Shown one piece after another: positions 16,547-25,390 of a stretch of DNA of 64,000 bases (positions within the stretch are counted from its first letter, which is position 1; each line of letters begins with the position of its first letter). The position numbers were made by a program, and so were the translations under genes. The notes under the pieces were generated by a model. It was not told the DNA's origin. It searched no databases and worked only from the letters and a program-made list of their open reading frames with translations. The DNA is from Hyphomonadaceae bacterium ML37 (GTDB taxonomy: Bacteria; Pseudomonadota; Alphaproteobacteria; Caulobacterales; Maricaulaceae): the NCBI GenBank assembly GCA_027627685.1, contig CP091241.1, forward strand, positions 705,149 through 769,148, in the 5' to 3' direction.

Positions 16547-17683
16547 CTAACGGGCCGCGGCGTTTTTGGGATCGCCGTCTGCGGGCAGGCTGGCAGACAG
16601 GGAGTTGAGGATTTCGAGGGCCTTTTCCGATGGCAGCAGGTTCCAGTTGACGCCGCGCATGGCATAGGACCAGAAGTCGGTGCAGTGACTGATGATGCTG
16701 GAATTTTCGCCGACCTGGGCGAACATGGACTTGGCGTCCCTGAGGAAGTTTCCCAGATGCCTTGGATCGCGGTCTTCGGTGAGTTTTCGGATCACCTCCT
16801 GATAGCCCATCAAAGCCTCAGCCAGCGCGATCATTGAATGATTAAGGGCGCGCACGATGTGGTGCGAGCGCAGGCGGACCGTGCGCATGATGTCAGGCCC
16901 CCGGTCGATGGGCTTGATCTGGGACAGGGTGGAGACGATGTCGGAGAAAAAGCCGGAGGATTCCTCCAGCTTCCACTGGTAGTACAATATGCCCTTCCAG
17001 GCGAAGATGGCTTCCTGAAAATCGCCCTTGCTCATGCTCATCGCCTCGCGCAGCGGGTCGAGCCGCTTGTCGTCACGGCTGGCCAGGAAGGCGCTGGCAA
17101 GCCGTGACGACGCTTCGGCTGCTCCTTCTGGCAGGGCCAGGGCGGTGATCTGGGAGAGGGATTTGGCGACCATTTCGCGCAATTGCGTCAGATCGTGATC
17201 GGACAGGTCGATCAGGCCCACCGGCAGCTCGATGCCGTCAAATCGCGCACGCTCGGAAATCAGGAACGGATCGAATGAGGGAATGTCATTGAGGATGAAC
17301 AGGAGCTTCTCATCGCGCGCATAGGCGTCGTCGATCATGTTCAGCCCGCAGAACTTGAGCATCTTTTCCGTGAAATAGCGCTCGTCCACAAAAAGGGATG
17401 CGCCGCCCTGGTTCAGGTCAGAGGCGGCGAACGGAAAGATCATTTTGGTCGAGGACGCATTCTGATGATCAAAAATATCGCGCTCATAGGCGCGGATCGA
17501 GTGCTTTATGATGAAGGCGCGGTTGAGCATGCGTGTCTGGAAAATGCCTGCGGACGCAGATGGATTCTGGCCAGTCTCCTGGAAGCGCTCGATCAGGCGC
17601 GGAATATCCAGAATGCGGCTGGTCGAGCCATACAGACGCGCATGCAACAGGGACCGGACGCCGGGATTGCGAAAGCCACTCAT
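16547..17683 (-). CDS. Unknown protein, 372-aa family, member 2
   Basis: The 378-aa product is nearly identical to member 3 (34013-35134) except for a patch at about residues 72-120 and the last few residues. Visible blocks: VRSLLHARLYGSTSRILDIPRLIERF, RAFIIKHSIRAYERDIFDHQN, IPSFDPFLISERARFDGIELP, AFLASRDDKRLDPLREAMSMSKGDFQEAIFAWKGILYYQWKLEES. Mostly helical, soluble, no known domain. Of two nearby ATGs (17692 and 17683) the second is preferred: GGAGG lies 10 nt before it but only 1 nt before the first. Confidence 0.8.
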   Translation of the reverse strand: MSGFRNPGVRSLLHARLYGSTSRILDIPRLIERFQETGQNPSASAGIFQTRMLNRAFIIKHSIRAYERDIFDHQNASSTKMIFPFAASDLNQGGASLFVDERYFTEKMLKFCGLNMIDDAYARDEKLLFILNDIPSFDPFLISERARFDGIELPVGLIDLSDHDLTQLREMVAKSLSQITALALPEGAAEASSRLASAFLASRDDKRLDPLREAMSMSKGDFQEAIFAWKGILYYQWKLEESSGFFSDIVSTLSQIKPIDRGPDIMRTVRLRSHHIVRALNHSMIALAEALMGYQEVIRKLTEDRDPRHLGNFLRDAKSMFAQVGENSSIISHCTDFWSYAMRGVNWNLLPSEKALEILNSLSASLPADGDPKNAAAR

Positions 17684-18223
17684 TGAAACCATGCCTCCGG
17701 GGCGGAACCGACGCGCCCCATCCAACGCATTGTGCAGCGAATGCGATCCGCGGATCGGACGGGTGCGGCATTCTTGTATGGTTAATCCGGTGGTACGCTT
17801 GTTCGCCGCGCTCGCAATCGGTGGTCTGGTTCAGAAAATTTGTGTGCCCACAACAAGGGCAAAGGGACCAGGCTCCGGATCGAAGCCCATGCGGGCGGGC
17901 AGAAATTGATGCCCTGAACCGGCTGGCAGTCCGACACCGGGCGCGGCCCAAGCCTGGAGCGCCGAAGACGACGCCCTGCCTGACGATCACGACAGTGCAG
18001 ATTGACAGGCCGGGCGGGTCTACGTCCCAGGGGAGGCTGACGCAATGCGGCCGGAAATGGTCAAGGCCGCCAACCGTCGCGCTGGCGTAGGTTGATTTCT
18101 GGACACGGCGTATCCGAAGCGCCACAAAAGGGCATGGCGCAGATAGTGAGCTAGAAGGAGCTGGTGTTTACACCATCATCAGCATTGCATGCCATGCTTG
18201 AGGCCTGTTTGAGTTTCAGAGGC
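17684..18223. other. Divergent intergenic region
   Basis: About 540 bp between the 372-aa gene (leftward) and the second 90-aa gene (rightward). Overlapping frames on both strands here are GC-driven and do not resemble proteins. Promoters of both genes are expected; none is obvious. Confidence 0.4.
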
Positions 18224-18502
18224 ATGACCATGACACGTTTTCTGGCTTCCGAAGACAATCCCGCCGGCCTCAAGCCTGAGGAGATACTCACAGCGCTGCG
18301 CTCCGAGGTCATTACGCGGTGCGCCAAGCTTACCGGTGACATGCGTCCTGAGGCGCTCCACGTACTCGCCAACAACATCAAGATACTTGACCATCTGACC
18401 GGCGCCATCGATCTGGCGGCGGACTCCACCCAGACGCTGAACCGGGCCTTTGGCCCTTCGGCATCCCATAGGGGCGGACCACCTCGCATCGGCGTCGCTT
18501 GA
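18224..18502 (+). CDS. Unknown 90-aa protein, paralogue B
   Basis: Paralogue of the protein at 13824-14096 (82 of 90 residues identical), here with two possible starts (ATG at 18224 and 18230). The longest conserved run is around LHVLANNIKILDHLT. Conservation of length and mostly conservative changes point to a functional protein. It is transcribed away from the 372-aa member 2, just as paralogue A is from member 1. Function unknown. Confidence 0.7.
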   Translation: MTMTRFLASEDNPAGLKPEEILTALRSEVITRCAKLTGDMRPEALHVLANNIKILDHLTGAIDLAADSTQTLNRAFGPSASHRGGPPRIGVA

Positions 18503-18631
18503 TCAAACTGAGGCATCTCATTGCCAGAGGCCACGCTGATCACGCCACGCCAAGATGGTGTCGTAAAATGTCTATTGGGCAGAGCCTCGTTGGCTGAAAA
18601 ACGTGTGACCGTCCCGATAAGGAGGCGACCC

Positions 18632-19039
18632 GTGAACGAGCTATCCAGCATGCACGCCGTGATTCTCAAGTCGGAAGCAAAGCACCAAAGTCTCACAGCA
18701 CCGCCAATGGCCGATTGCCTGCGGCGCATGACGGCTACCTATATGGGCGGCGCAAAGCGCGCCAGCGCCCCATTCGAAGGCATCCAGGTGGCGAATGGAC
18801 CCGAAGCAGCGCATGTGGCTCCTGGGCCATCCAAGCTGAGTGAGGGTATCAAGCAGGCCACGCTGATCGCCATGCTGCGCGCACCGGCGGGCGCAACCAT
18901 CGGGGAGATCGTAGCCGCCACCGGATGGCAGCCGCACATTGTGCGCGGAGCGATGTCTGGCGCGCTCAAGAAGAAGCTCGGCCTGACGATCACGTCGCAG
19001 AAGGTTGAGGGACGCGGGCGCTGCTATCACATCGCCTGA
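18632..19039 (+). CDS. DUF3489 domain protein
   Basis: The 135-aa product ends in a DUF3489 domain: KQATLIAMLRAPAGATIGEIVAATGWQPHIVRGAMSGALKKKLGLTITSQKVEGRGRCYHI, a winged-helix-like DNA-binding fold. Such proteins sit beside DUF2924 and recombinase genes in integrative elements; the role is probably regulatory. GTG at 18632 is chosen because ATAAGGAGGC lies just upstream. The first about 60 residues are not conserved in the family. Confidence 0.82.
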   Translation: MNELSSMHAVILKSEAKHQSLTAPPMADCLRRMTATYMGGAKRASAPFEGIQVANGPEAAHVAPGPSKLSEGIKQATLIAMLRAPAGATIGEIVAATGWQPHIVRGAMSGALKKKLGLTITSQKVEGRGRCYHIA

Positions 19040-19114
19040 CGTAGGGGCCTCTCGACGCGCATTGAATATGGCATTACGTTAGCACCTAATTCGGTGCGCG
19101 TCGGGAGCTTGCGT

Positions 19115-19219
19115 ATGAACATCACCAAGGACATCACCCCTTTGACGCAGTTCAAAAGGGACTCCGCGCGCATGATCGCCGAGTGTCCGTCGTCAGAACA
19201 TTTGGCACAGATGGCATCG
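19115..19219 (+). pseudogene. Phd/YefM-type antitoxin, truncated by IS3
   Basis: The frame begins MNITKDITPLTQFKRDSARMIAE, matching the first 23 residues of Phd/YefM-type antitoxins (MNITKDIKPLSEFKRNAAEIL), with a GGAG ribosome site. After base 19183 the coding continues into the IS terminal repeat and stops at 19219. A small inverted repeat GCACC-TAATTC-GGTGC at about 19080-19096 could be the operator. No toxin gene or distal part of the antitoxin is found on the other side of the IS. Confidence 0.75.
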
Positions 19220-19258
19220 TAGATTAGTGGAGCATCGGCCTCGTCTGGTTGGTTGATA

Positions 19259-20239
19259 TTAGGCGGCGTGCTTTCGGTGTTGCAAGCGTCGATGTTCGAT
19301 GGTCTGTCGCTTGATCTTTTCACGCTCTTTGATGATGGCTGGGGCCCTGCCGAAGTAGGCGTCGGCGGGCGTCACGTTGTTCAGGCTCTCGTGGTAGCGT
19401 TGGTGATTGTAATGTTCGACGAACGCTTCGATCTGGGTCTCAAGATCGCCGGGCAGGAAGTAGTTTTCCAGCAGGATGCGGTTCTTCATGGTCTGGTGCC
19501 AGCGCTCGATCTTGCCCTGCGTCTGGGGATGGAACGGCGCACCGCGCACATGGCTCATACGCTGGGCCTCGATGTATTCGGCGAGCTCGCCGGCGATGTA
19601 ACAAGGGCCATTATCCGACAGCAGGCGCGGCTTGTGATGGACGTTCACCTGGTCGCAGCCGGAAGCCGCGAGAGCGAGGTCCAGCGTGTCGGTCACGTCC
19701 TCGGCCCGCATATTGGTGCAAAGCTTCCAGGCGATGATGTAGCGCGAGAAGTCGTCGAGCACGGTTGACAGATACATCCAGCCCCAGCCGATGATCTTGA
19801 AGTAGGTAAAGTCGGTCTGCCACATCTCGTTCGGCCGGGTGGTCTTGGTGTGGAACTGGTCGGCGGCCTTGATCACGACATAGGCCGGGCTGGTGATCAG
19901 ATCATGGGCCTTCAGAAGGCGATAGACCGTCGCCTCCGACACGAAGTAACGCGTCTCGTCGGTGAACCGCACAGCCAGCTCGCGCGGGCTCAGCTCGGAC
20001 TGCTCCAGCGCCAGTTCGATAATCTGGTCATGCACCTCGGCGGGGATGCGGTTCCACACCCTGCTTGGCGCTGATGGCCGGTCCTCTAGCGCTTCAGGTC
20101 CGCCTTCCAGATACCGGTCATACCAGCGATAAAAGGTCCGACGGGCTATACCCAGCTTGTCGAGCGTGACCTTGGCAGGCAGGTGCGACTGCTCGACGAT
20201 CCTGATGATCTCGAGCTTCTCGGATGCGGGGTGCCTCAT
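19259..20239 (-). CDS. IS3-family transposase OrfB
   Basis: The 326-aa integrase-core protein has an N-terminal helix-turn-helix (LDKLGIARRTFYRWYDRYLEGG) and the DDE residues in QTDFTYFKIIGWGWMYLSTVLDDFSRY (Asp), RLLSDNGPCY (Asp) and HPQTQGKIERWHQTMKNR (Glu). It overlaps OrfA by four bases (ATGA). The gene is intact and could be active. Confidence 0.92.
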   Translation of the reverse strand: MRHPASEKLEIIRIVEQSHLPAKVTLDKLGIARRTFYRWYDRYLEGGPEALEDRPSAPSRVWNRIPAEVHDQIIELALEQSELSPRELAVRFTDETRYFVSEATVYRLLKAHDLITSPAYVVIKAADQFHTKTTRPNEMWQTDFTYFKIIGWGWMYLSTVLDDFSRYIIAWKLCTNMRAEDVTDTLDLALAASGCDQVNVHHKPRLLSDNGPCYIAGELAEYIEAQRMSHVRGAPFHPQTQGKIERWHQTMKNRILLENYFLPGDLETQIEAFVEHYNHQRYHESLNNVTPADAYFGRAPAIIKEREKIKRQTIEHRRLQHRKHAA

Positions 20240-20610
20240 GCGTCGTCCTCCCCATCCGCGATCATGCTTTTTTTGAGCAGACGGTTCTCCAAGGTCAGAT
20301 CAGCCACGCATTCTTTCAGGTCACGCGCCTGATGGCGCAGGTTCTTGACCTCGTCACTGGTGGCAGCACGTGCCGTGTCGCCCGCCAGTCGGCGCTTGCC
20401 AGCCTCCATGAACTCCTTCGACCAAGTATAATAAAGGCTCTGGGCTATGCCTTCCTTGCGGCACAGCTCGGCGATGCTGTCGTCACCGCGCAGGCCTTCC
20501 AGAACAATGCGGATCTTGTCTTCAGCCGAGAAGTGTCGCCGGGTCGCTCGGCGAATGTCCTTCACAACGGTTGCAGCAGGGGCTTTGGGCTTTGTGGATT
20601 TGGATCTCAT
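20236..20610 (-). CDS. IS3-family transposase OrfA
   Basis: The 124-aa protein has the HTH_Tnp_1 pattern (RRHFSAEDKIRIVLEGLRGDDSIAELCRKEGIAQSLYYTWSKEF) followed by a leucine-zipper-like helix (LRHQARDLKECVADLTLENRLLKKSM). It binds the IS ends and acts with OrfB. Confidence 0.92.
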   Translation of the reverse strand: MRSKSTKPKAPAATVVKDIRRATRRHFSAEDKIRIVLEGLRGDDSIAELCRKEGIAQSLYYTWSKEFMEAGKRRLAGDTARAATSDEVKNLRHQARDLKECVADLTLENRLLKKSMIADGEDDA

Positions 20611-20696
20611 CTTCGTTCCTTCGTCACTGCGACGAGACCCAAATCCTCCTTAAATCACAACCCCAAACCTGTGCCATAGGTGCTGACGGGGGACAG

Positions 20697-21869
20697 TCTG
20701 CACTCGGCACTCTGCCTGCAGCTGGCCTGCTCCCGATCTTGAGCGAGCGTTTGTGGACGCATTACAGGCGTGATCAAATCGGTGTGATCGCCCCGGGGAC
20801 ACTGTGTGTGATCCTGGATGGCGGGCACGGCGGTGCGGTCGATCATCAAACGCTGAATGCTGACATAGCCAGGATCAAGAACCTCCTGAGCGACGCGGTC
20901 GAAGTTGCCGGTATCGTGATTGATATCAACTTGACGTTCGGCGCGGCCGCAAACACTGCGGGTACTCTATCGGTAGGGGATTTCCGGCATGCGCTAGCCG
21001 CTGCTACAAAGGCAGAGCAAGAGCGCCGCTTGTTTGTGATCCATGATCCGGTCGGCCAGCACGCCTCCTTGCAGAACCTCACTATTCTGAGCCGCCTGGG
21101 CTCCAGCCTCTCGAGCGGAGACATAAAGCTTCACTATCAGCCAAAGTTTAATCTGCACACGGGGCGCTTCGATAGCGCAGAAGCGCTCATGCGCTGGACC
21201 GACCCGAGCCATGGCTATATTTCTCCTGACGTCTACATCCCGCTCTGCGAAGAAACCGGACAGATTCGCAAGCTGACAGAATGGTCTCTGAAACAAGCCC
21301 TCAACGATCAAGCAAATTTCAGGGATGCGGGGCACCCTATTGCAATCGCAGTCAATATCTCAGGCGCTCTTTGCAATGATCCGAATTTTGTCAACTTTGC
21401 TGCCAAAATAGCAAAGCAATCGTCCGGAGGCCTCATATTTGAAGTTACCGAAAGTGCGATTATGCATGATCTGGAAGCTGCGTTGGAATCGATTGAAACA
21501 TGGCGCCAATCGGGTGCAAAAATTTCGATTGACGATTATGGGACGGGGCAATCCTCTCTTGCCTATCTCAAGCGCATCCCCGCCGATGAACTCAAACTTG
21601 ACAGAGCCTTTGTCAAAGATCTGCATACGCAACCCCGAGACCGCTTGCTGGTCAAGTCAACGATAGATCTGGCTCACCACCTTGGCCTCAAATTGACCAC
21701 CGAGGGCATTGAGGATGAGGAGACGCTCAAGATCGTCAGATTGCTCGGCGCAGACCACGCTCAGGGTTACGGACTGTGCCGCCCTGTGCAGTCGATTAAT
21801 CTGGTTGGCTTCCTGCAGCGCCACGACGGCCTTGCTCCCGGTGCCACTGGCCGCAAGGCACCGCATTGA
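20697..21869 (+). pseudogene. GGDEF-like/EAL protein, 5' end removed by IS3
   Basis: Similarity to the intact gene at 38749-40143 starts exactly at the IS boundary (SALGTLPAAGLLPILSERL against AALGFAAFATLLRSLAEHL) and continues to the end, so about 70 N-terminal residues are missing. The rest is a degenerate GGDEF domain (IGVIAPGTLCVIL replaces the GGDEF loop) and a full EAL domain with c-di-GMP phosphodiesterase residues: DSAEALMRW, VNISGALC, FEVTESA, SIDDYGTGQSS, KLDRAFVKD, TTEGIED and QGYGLCRP. A frame runs back into the IS, so a hybrid could still be translated. Confidence 0.85.
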
Positions 21870-22053
21870 GCGCAGGCCTGACAGGCTGATTGACCCTGCA
21901 CTACCGAGCCCGCCAGGCCCCACCCCGGCGGCATCTCCTGGTCCAATTGTCTGGTGGCCCGAAGCGCTTGTTCATACAAATTGATTATGTTTAACGCCGT
22001 GATTTTCGCAGCATAAAATATACAAACAAAATATTCATTTTTGGAGTTTGGCA

Positions 22054-22128
22054 ATGAGAGACCAAGCTGGAAAAATATTTTTTGTTGTATGCGTGATCAT
22101 TGCGCTGTTAATAATTTTAGGCGGATGA
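22054..22128 (+). CDS. Possible 24-aa single-helix membrane peptide
   Basis: ATG at 22054, with TTGGAG 8 nt upstream, opens a 24-codon frame: a polar head (MRDQAGK) then FFVVCVIIALLIILGG, a membrane helix, and stop. Small membrane peptides of this form exist, but evidence is only the ribosome site and composition. It stands alone between the EAL relic and the convergent PAS gene. Confidence 0.3.
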   Translation: MRDQAGKIFFVVCVIIALLIILGG

Positions 22129-22163
22129 ACTCCCTGTAATAGAATTTATTCCTATATCGCAAA

Positions 22164-23237
22164 TCAGGAGCCGCCCGCTTGCTCGTTCTGTAGGATTATT
22201 ATTGAAAATAACTGGTTATTGGTCTCAAAGTAAATACTGGAATTATAACGACTCATCAAATAAGACAAAATCTCTTTCAGACAAAGCTGTTCTCTGAATG
22301 CTGTTCTCAAGCCTGCGGCGATTTCATTGAGGTTGCCCTTAAAATAGTTTTCACAATGGACATAATTGTAGGACGTCGTCACCTTGATCGCGGTCACGGG
22401 CCCGTTTCCAGAGGAATGGTCCGATATGGCAATGCTGTCTGCGGGGCCGAGCAGCGCGCTCATGATGTCGATCATCGTCGCTGCGAATGAAAGCTGACCA
22501 ATGACATTCGGATGATCGGACGCTCTAAGGCCGAAGGATATCTGCGTGCTCTGAGCGTGCGCGCGTGTCATGCGGGCGACAAGCTCACCTTGTGTTGTGG
22601 CAGGGGCCTCATTGGCTATTGTCGCGGCCTCGTACGCCCTGACCCAGCGATCAATCTGATGCAGCGCTTGCAGGGAGACTTGGCTGGTGGCAACAATTTC
22701 GCCCAGATTCTCCATTGGAGCGGCTCGTTCGAGAGCCATGACAGCGACGCGAAGGCGCGTAAAGTGCAGCTTCATGAACTGATAAATATTCAATCTCGGG
22801 ATCTCATCGAGCTTGTTCGGATCAAACTGATGAAGAGCGCTGCTTTGGCGCACAAACAGCGCGATGCTGCCTAATTCAGTTGCCCCGTCTGACCACTTCA
22901 AGGGCGCCGCAGACACTGAAAGCCAGGTTATGCCTGCATCAGGAATGGATACGCCCATAGGGGTGGGCGGAACCGGAAGCCCGGTTTCAATCGCCAGCAT
23001 GGCTGGGTGGCGGGGACCAGCGAACGCGGTCCCATCCGGATGCAGCGCCTGCCATCTGGGGTCCATGGAATCACGACCCAGCAAAACGTCATGACTCAAG
23101 CCAAGCAAATCGCAGGCAGATGTGTTGGCCGCTACGATCTGCCCATCCGGCGCGTGCACAACAGCGCCCTGTGGCAGAATATCGATAAGTCCTTGAATGC
23201 AATTGATATCCAAATGAGCCCCGCTATCAATGATCAA
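22164..23237 (-). CDS. PAS-domain sensory protein with kinase-like C-terminus
   Basis: Residues about 12-130 form a PAS domain (LIDILPQGAVVHAPDGQIVAANTSACDLLGLSHDVLLGRDSMDPRWQALHPDG, then ITWLSVSAAPLKW). The remaining 220 residues contain helices resembling a histidine-kinase dimerisation region and an ATPase-like tail without recognisable N, G1 or G2 boxes or an HELRTP motif. It may be a degenerate kinase, phosphotransfer-like or signalling adapter. No membrane segment is seen. Neighbours are EAL and LysR genes, with no operon link visible. Confidence 0.7.
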   Translation of the reverse strand: MIIDSGAHLDINCIQGLIDILPQGAVVHAPDGQIVAANTSACDLLGLSHDVLLGRDSMDPRWQALHPDGTAFAGPRHPAMLAIETGLPVPPTPMGVSIPDAGITWLSVSAAPLKWSDGATELGSIALFVRQSSALHQFDPNKLDEIPRLNIYQFMKLHFTRLRVAVMALERAAPMENLGEIVATSQVSLQALHQIDRWVRAYEAATIANEAPATTQGELVARMTRAHAQSTQISFGLRASDHPNVIGQLSFAATMIDIMSALLGPADSIAISDHSSGNGPVTAIKVTTSYNYVHCENYFKGNLNEIAAGLRTAFREQLCLKEILSYLMSRYNSSIYFETNNQLFSIIILQNEQAGGS

Positions 23238-23668
23238 AGATGCATGTTACCTTTGTGAACCAAATTAAATCAAGCTGGCCTCTTCGCGCCTAAAGCCGGT
23301 TGAACACGAAAAGCCTTTAAATAAAATTCTCAAAGCGATGGCCCCCCTGTTTTTAGCGGCACCTGCCTACAACCCCACGCTACACCCGTCTCTAATGATT
23401 ATCCGCACCGGGTCGCCCCCGCTTCCAGCCGCGATCAGTGAAGATCATGACATCAGGAGTCCGGCTGTTCAAGGCTGTGCAGCCGGCTGTGTCGACTGAA
23501 GCGCACCGGCAGGCCCGAATGCGCGCTCCGCAGCGCTTGGCCCTTGCGGGCTGCTGCGGAACCCCAATGCCCGTGGGGTCATGAGCCGGAGCGGCGCAAG
23601 GCATGGGATTGAGCCTTTCCGTGTGCGATCGCCGGAGAACAGGATGCAGAAGTACGCGATGAAACCGC
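23238..23668. other. Gene-free stretch
   Basis: About 430 bp between the PAS gene start and the end of the LysR gene. Short overlapping frames exist on the minus strand (23392-23693) but no protein is recognised. It contains the PAS gene promoter region. Confidence 0.4.
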
Positions 23669-24571
23669 CTATCGAGTATGTATTTGCCCGCAATATCGAG
23701 CGCTGTATTCGCTGAATGTGGGCCAGTCCAGCGATACAGGCGATGTCCGATTGGTCAGAAGGCCGTATGGCACTGTTTCCTTTGCCCAGCTAACCTCACG
23801 ACAATGGCCACCCCAAAAATCTTCAGCAACCTTGGCGTCAGTGCAGAGAAAAAAGTAAGCAGATTTAATACTCTTTAAAACATCGCGGATTGATGCCGCA
23901 CAGTTGCTCCTGTAGCCAATATCCGGATATGTTGCAGTTGCATCAATAAAGCTCTCATAAAGAATCCTGTCGGCAACGGAGTATTCTTGATTTCCAATTA
24001 TTGTAACGCCCGATCTCAAAACGGCGCTAGCTGCGATCTGACTGGAAATTTCGCTGCAATACGAAACAACAAACAGTCTAAGATTTCCAATTTTTGTAAA
24101 AAGATTTTTTTGGATTTCACTTTCATGATATGCCGCAACAGCAAAGTCAAATTGCGCCGAGTGGAGTTTCTGTCCAATCTTTGAGTTCAATACCATGCTG
24201 TGGTTTGCGCCTCTGATGCCGACCCGCTCGAGGGCTTTCAGGAAGGGTGTGATGCCAGGTCCGATCATGCACGCGTCTGAAATGCCGAACTCAATGACCT
24301 TGCGGAGCGAAACCGATCCAAGGAAGTTCGCCATTTCATTATCAAACTCGCTCACCAGGCGGCTGGAAAGCTTGTAAAAGTCATTGCCGCGAGGCGTCGG
24401 GCTAACGCCTGTCCTCGTTCTTTCTAGCAGCTCCACACCCACTTCCTCTTCGAGGAGGGTGATCGACCGGGACAGGGCCTGCTGCGTGACGCCGACGGCC
24501 TGCGCAGCAGCGGATATCGAGCCGGCTTTGACAGCGCTATTAAAATGCCGGAGTTTTTTCAGGTCCATCTC
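23669..24571 (-). CDS. LysR-type transcription regulator
   Basis: The 300-aa protein starts MDLKKLRHFNSAVKAGSISAAAQAVGVTQQALSRSITLLEEEVGVELLERT, a typical LysR winged helix at residues 1-60, followed by a periplasmic-binding-like effector domain. The start at 24571 has AGGA about 10 nt upstream; an ATG at 24592 is also possible. No divergent target gene is obvious: upstream lies the remnant of the hfaD-like leader. The AT-rich codon use suggests transfer. Confidence 0.88.
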   Translation of the reverse strand, partial: EMDLKKLRHFNSAVKAGSISAAAQAVGVTQQALSRSITLLEEEVGVELLERTRTGVSPTPRGNDFYKLSSRLVSEFDNEMANFLGSVSLRKVIEFGISDACMIGPGITPFLKALERVGIRGANHSMVLNSKIGQKLHSAQFDFAVAAYHESEIQKNLFTKIGNLRLFVVSYCSEISSQIAASAVLRSGVTIIGNQEYSVADRILYESFIDATATYPDIGYRSNCAASIRDVLKSIKSAYFFLCTDAKVAEDFWGGHCREVSWAKETVPYGLLTNRTSPVSLDWPTFSEYSARYCGQIHTR

Positions 24572-24972
24572 GAATTTCCTAAAATGCTTCAAAAATAAAC
24601 TTGTCGTCTGTCATTGTATTTGAAATATAGGGGCACGTATTGGTTTGCCCAAAAATTTTTCAGTGAATGACAGTCGTTCGCATGCCGCCTCCTCTTCGCG
24701 AATGTTGTTACGAAAAGGCACCATATTCGGATCAGCCATAAAATATTTGTGGGTGAAGAAAGCATTTGTGGCTCAAGTGATGCATTATCCGGTTTTTGTC
24801 TCCGGAAGGGCGTTCTGACTGAGCGAGCCGGTTTTGGGGTGTCCCATGGCACCAGAGCCATGGTGACGGCTATCTGCGGGATGAAGCGATGCCGCTTCCC
24901 CGAAACCCATGCTCCTTTCATAGCCTGACAGCTTGATCGTCTGAAGTGGACGCGGCACCCGGACTTCATCGG

Positions 24973-25390
24973 GCCTGCGGACATCATTTGAATATACATT
25001 GTTGTTTCCTCTTGTCTGTCACGCCGCCGGACGCGGTGGGTAAGGAAAACGCCGCAATATCGAAGCCAGTGATTTTCATGGCATAATTAATGGTAAAAGA
25101 AAAACTAATGTTAGCACCAAAGGAGACCGAGAGTAAATTGGCGATTAGTCTTATTTCACCGCCTGAATTCCCCGATGCAATCTGGCGCATGCCCCCCGGT
25201 TTTGTCTCATCTTGCGACAATCGCCCTCTGGCCGGGCAAGCCGTAGATTGTGTCGGCTCAGCGCGAACGGGCCGGGGGGCGCAACTCCGCTCAAGCGCAG
25301 TTTCGCTCCCGGTTGCTCGCGCGCGCTCGGGAAGCAGTTGCCCCGCTCAGTGAAAGTCGGGTGCAAGCCCCCTCTCCACCTGGCTATGCG
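24973..25390 (-). pseudogene. Ghost of an hfaD-like gene: start codons, leader and promoter region
   Basis: On the minus strand ATG at 24999 begins MYIQMMSAG, matching the first nine residues (MYRQMMTAG) of the HfaD-like proteins, then homology ends. Upstream, the ribosome site (CAAGAGGAAACAAC), the leader hairpin and a block at 25133-25153 match the region upstream of the gene at 37266-38231; similarity continues weakly to about 25390. So promoter and leader of a third copy survive, without the gene. Confidence 0.75.

Larger units (their letters stand above)
19184..20695 (-). mobile_element. IS3-family insertion sequence, type I
   Basis: A 1512-bp element with terminal inverted repeats of about 26 bp (TGTCCGTCGTCAG... 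at left, complement of TGTCCCCCGTCAG... at right, both ending TGGCACA). It encodes OrfA and OrfB on the minus strand. The flanks (GAG left, GTC right) do not show a target duplication, and two different broken genes lie on either side, so the DNA between two IS copies was probably lost or exchanged by recombination. Confidence 0.88.

Noticed and set aside
17484-18125. Minus-strand 213-aa frame
   Set aside because: Overlaps the 372-aa gene start in another frame; composition artefact.
20571-20696. N-terminal part of the EAL frame
   Set aside because: Lies within IS3 and is antisense to its end; similarity to the paralogue starts at 20697.
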